Below are positions 63,946 through 64,000 of a DNA stretch of 64,000 bases, piece after piece. Location: positions 620,001-684,000 of the forward strand of contig NZ_FOUS01000001.1 of NCBI RefSeq assembly GCF_900114915.1, read 5' to 3'. Position numbers and translations under genes: made by a program. The notes under the pieces are model-generated. The model was not told where the DNA came from. It searched no databases and saw only the letters and a program-made list of their open reading frames with translations. This stretch comes from Bradyrhizobium sp. Rc3b (GTDB lineage: Bacteria > Pseudomonadota > Alphaproteobacteria > Rhizobiales > Xanthobacteraceae). Position 1 is the stretch's first letter, and the number at the start of each line of letters is the position of its first letter.

Positions 63946-64000
63946 AGTCGCCTCCAACGCGTGTCGGGATCGGAAGTCTCCGCTGACGTCACTTTCGCAG

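Overview
The window is a high-GC alphaproteobacterial chromosome segment. Gene content and order, repeat families and protein sequences all look like Bradyrhizobium or a close relative in the Nitrobacteraceae; this is inferred from recognition, not from a search. Support includes a class I lysyl-tRNA synthetase, DUF2865 and DUF1036 proteins, the dapE-truA-fmt-def and rpmH-rnpA-yidC-engB-argB-dapD neighbourhoods, and abundant palindromic REP-like repeats. Almost everything is coding, on both strands.

Layout. 1-5.7 kb: end of a MATE exporter, pyrD with a DUF952 partner, an S24-type regulator that lacks its catalytic dyad, a TetR-controlled NTF2-like/DUF3237 locus with a visible operator, and an exported alpha-carbonic anhydrase. 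5.7-14.3 kb: lysK, a solute-binding protein, a SCO copper chaperone with a small membrane partner, an FAD dehydrogenase-esterase pair, RidA and another NTF2-like protein. 14.3-21.7 kb: the DNA-repair pair Lhr2 helicase-PdeM, exported proteins, pyrE, GST and LysE. 21.9-32.7 kb: polA (its proofreading site erased), an acyltransferase, ugd, hrpB, an aspartic protease and a phosphohexomutase. 32.8-40.4 kb: two minus-strand operons, HIT-nudC-pfkB-lrp and an amino-acid ABC transporter fused by overlapping stops and starts to an SDR and an enolase-superfamily enzyme. 40.6-45.5 kb: the SRP RNA, dnaX-ybaB-recR, a small exported protein and an AmpG-like permease. 45.5-47.2 kb: a GIY-YIG cassette bounded by inverted REP-like hairpins, then rmuC. 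47.2-51.1 kb: def-fmt-truA facing dapE. 51.1-59.9 kb: DUF805, dapD, a HAD phosphatase, a DUF1036 protein, argB, DUF423, engB, yidC, rnpA and rpmH, all read leftward from a strong promoter near 59.9 kb. 60.1-64 kb: an orphan histidine kinase, tRNA-Arg(ACG), queD, a decayed tRNA-Arg copy, an internally duplicated exported protein and an NTF2-like protein.

Biology. The window is mostly housekeeping: pyrimidine synthesis (pyrD, pyrE), lysine/peptidoglycan precursors (dapD, dapE), arginine (argB), translation (lysK, def, fmt, truA, rpmH, rnpA, tRNA), replication and repair (polA, dnaX, recR, rmuC, Lhr2/PdeM) and membrane biogenesis (ffs, yidC, engB).

Most unusual signals. (1) The GIY-YIG gene fits almost base-for-base between two inverted copies of a hairpin repeat. 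Gene-less pairs of related hairpins occur four more times here, suggesting a REP-type mobile or domesticated system served by a GIY-YIG nuclease. (2) Three conserved-fold proteins have lost catalytic residues: the PolA proofreading domain, the S24 regulator and the SDR. (3) A decayed tRNA-Arg beyond queD looks like an integration or duplication scar.
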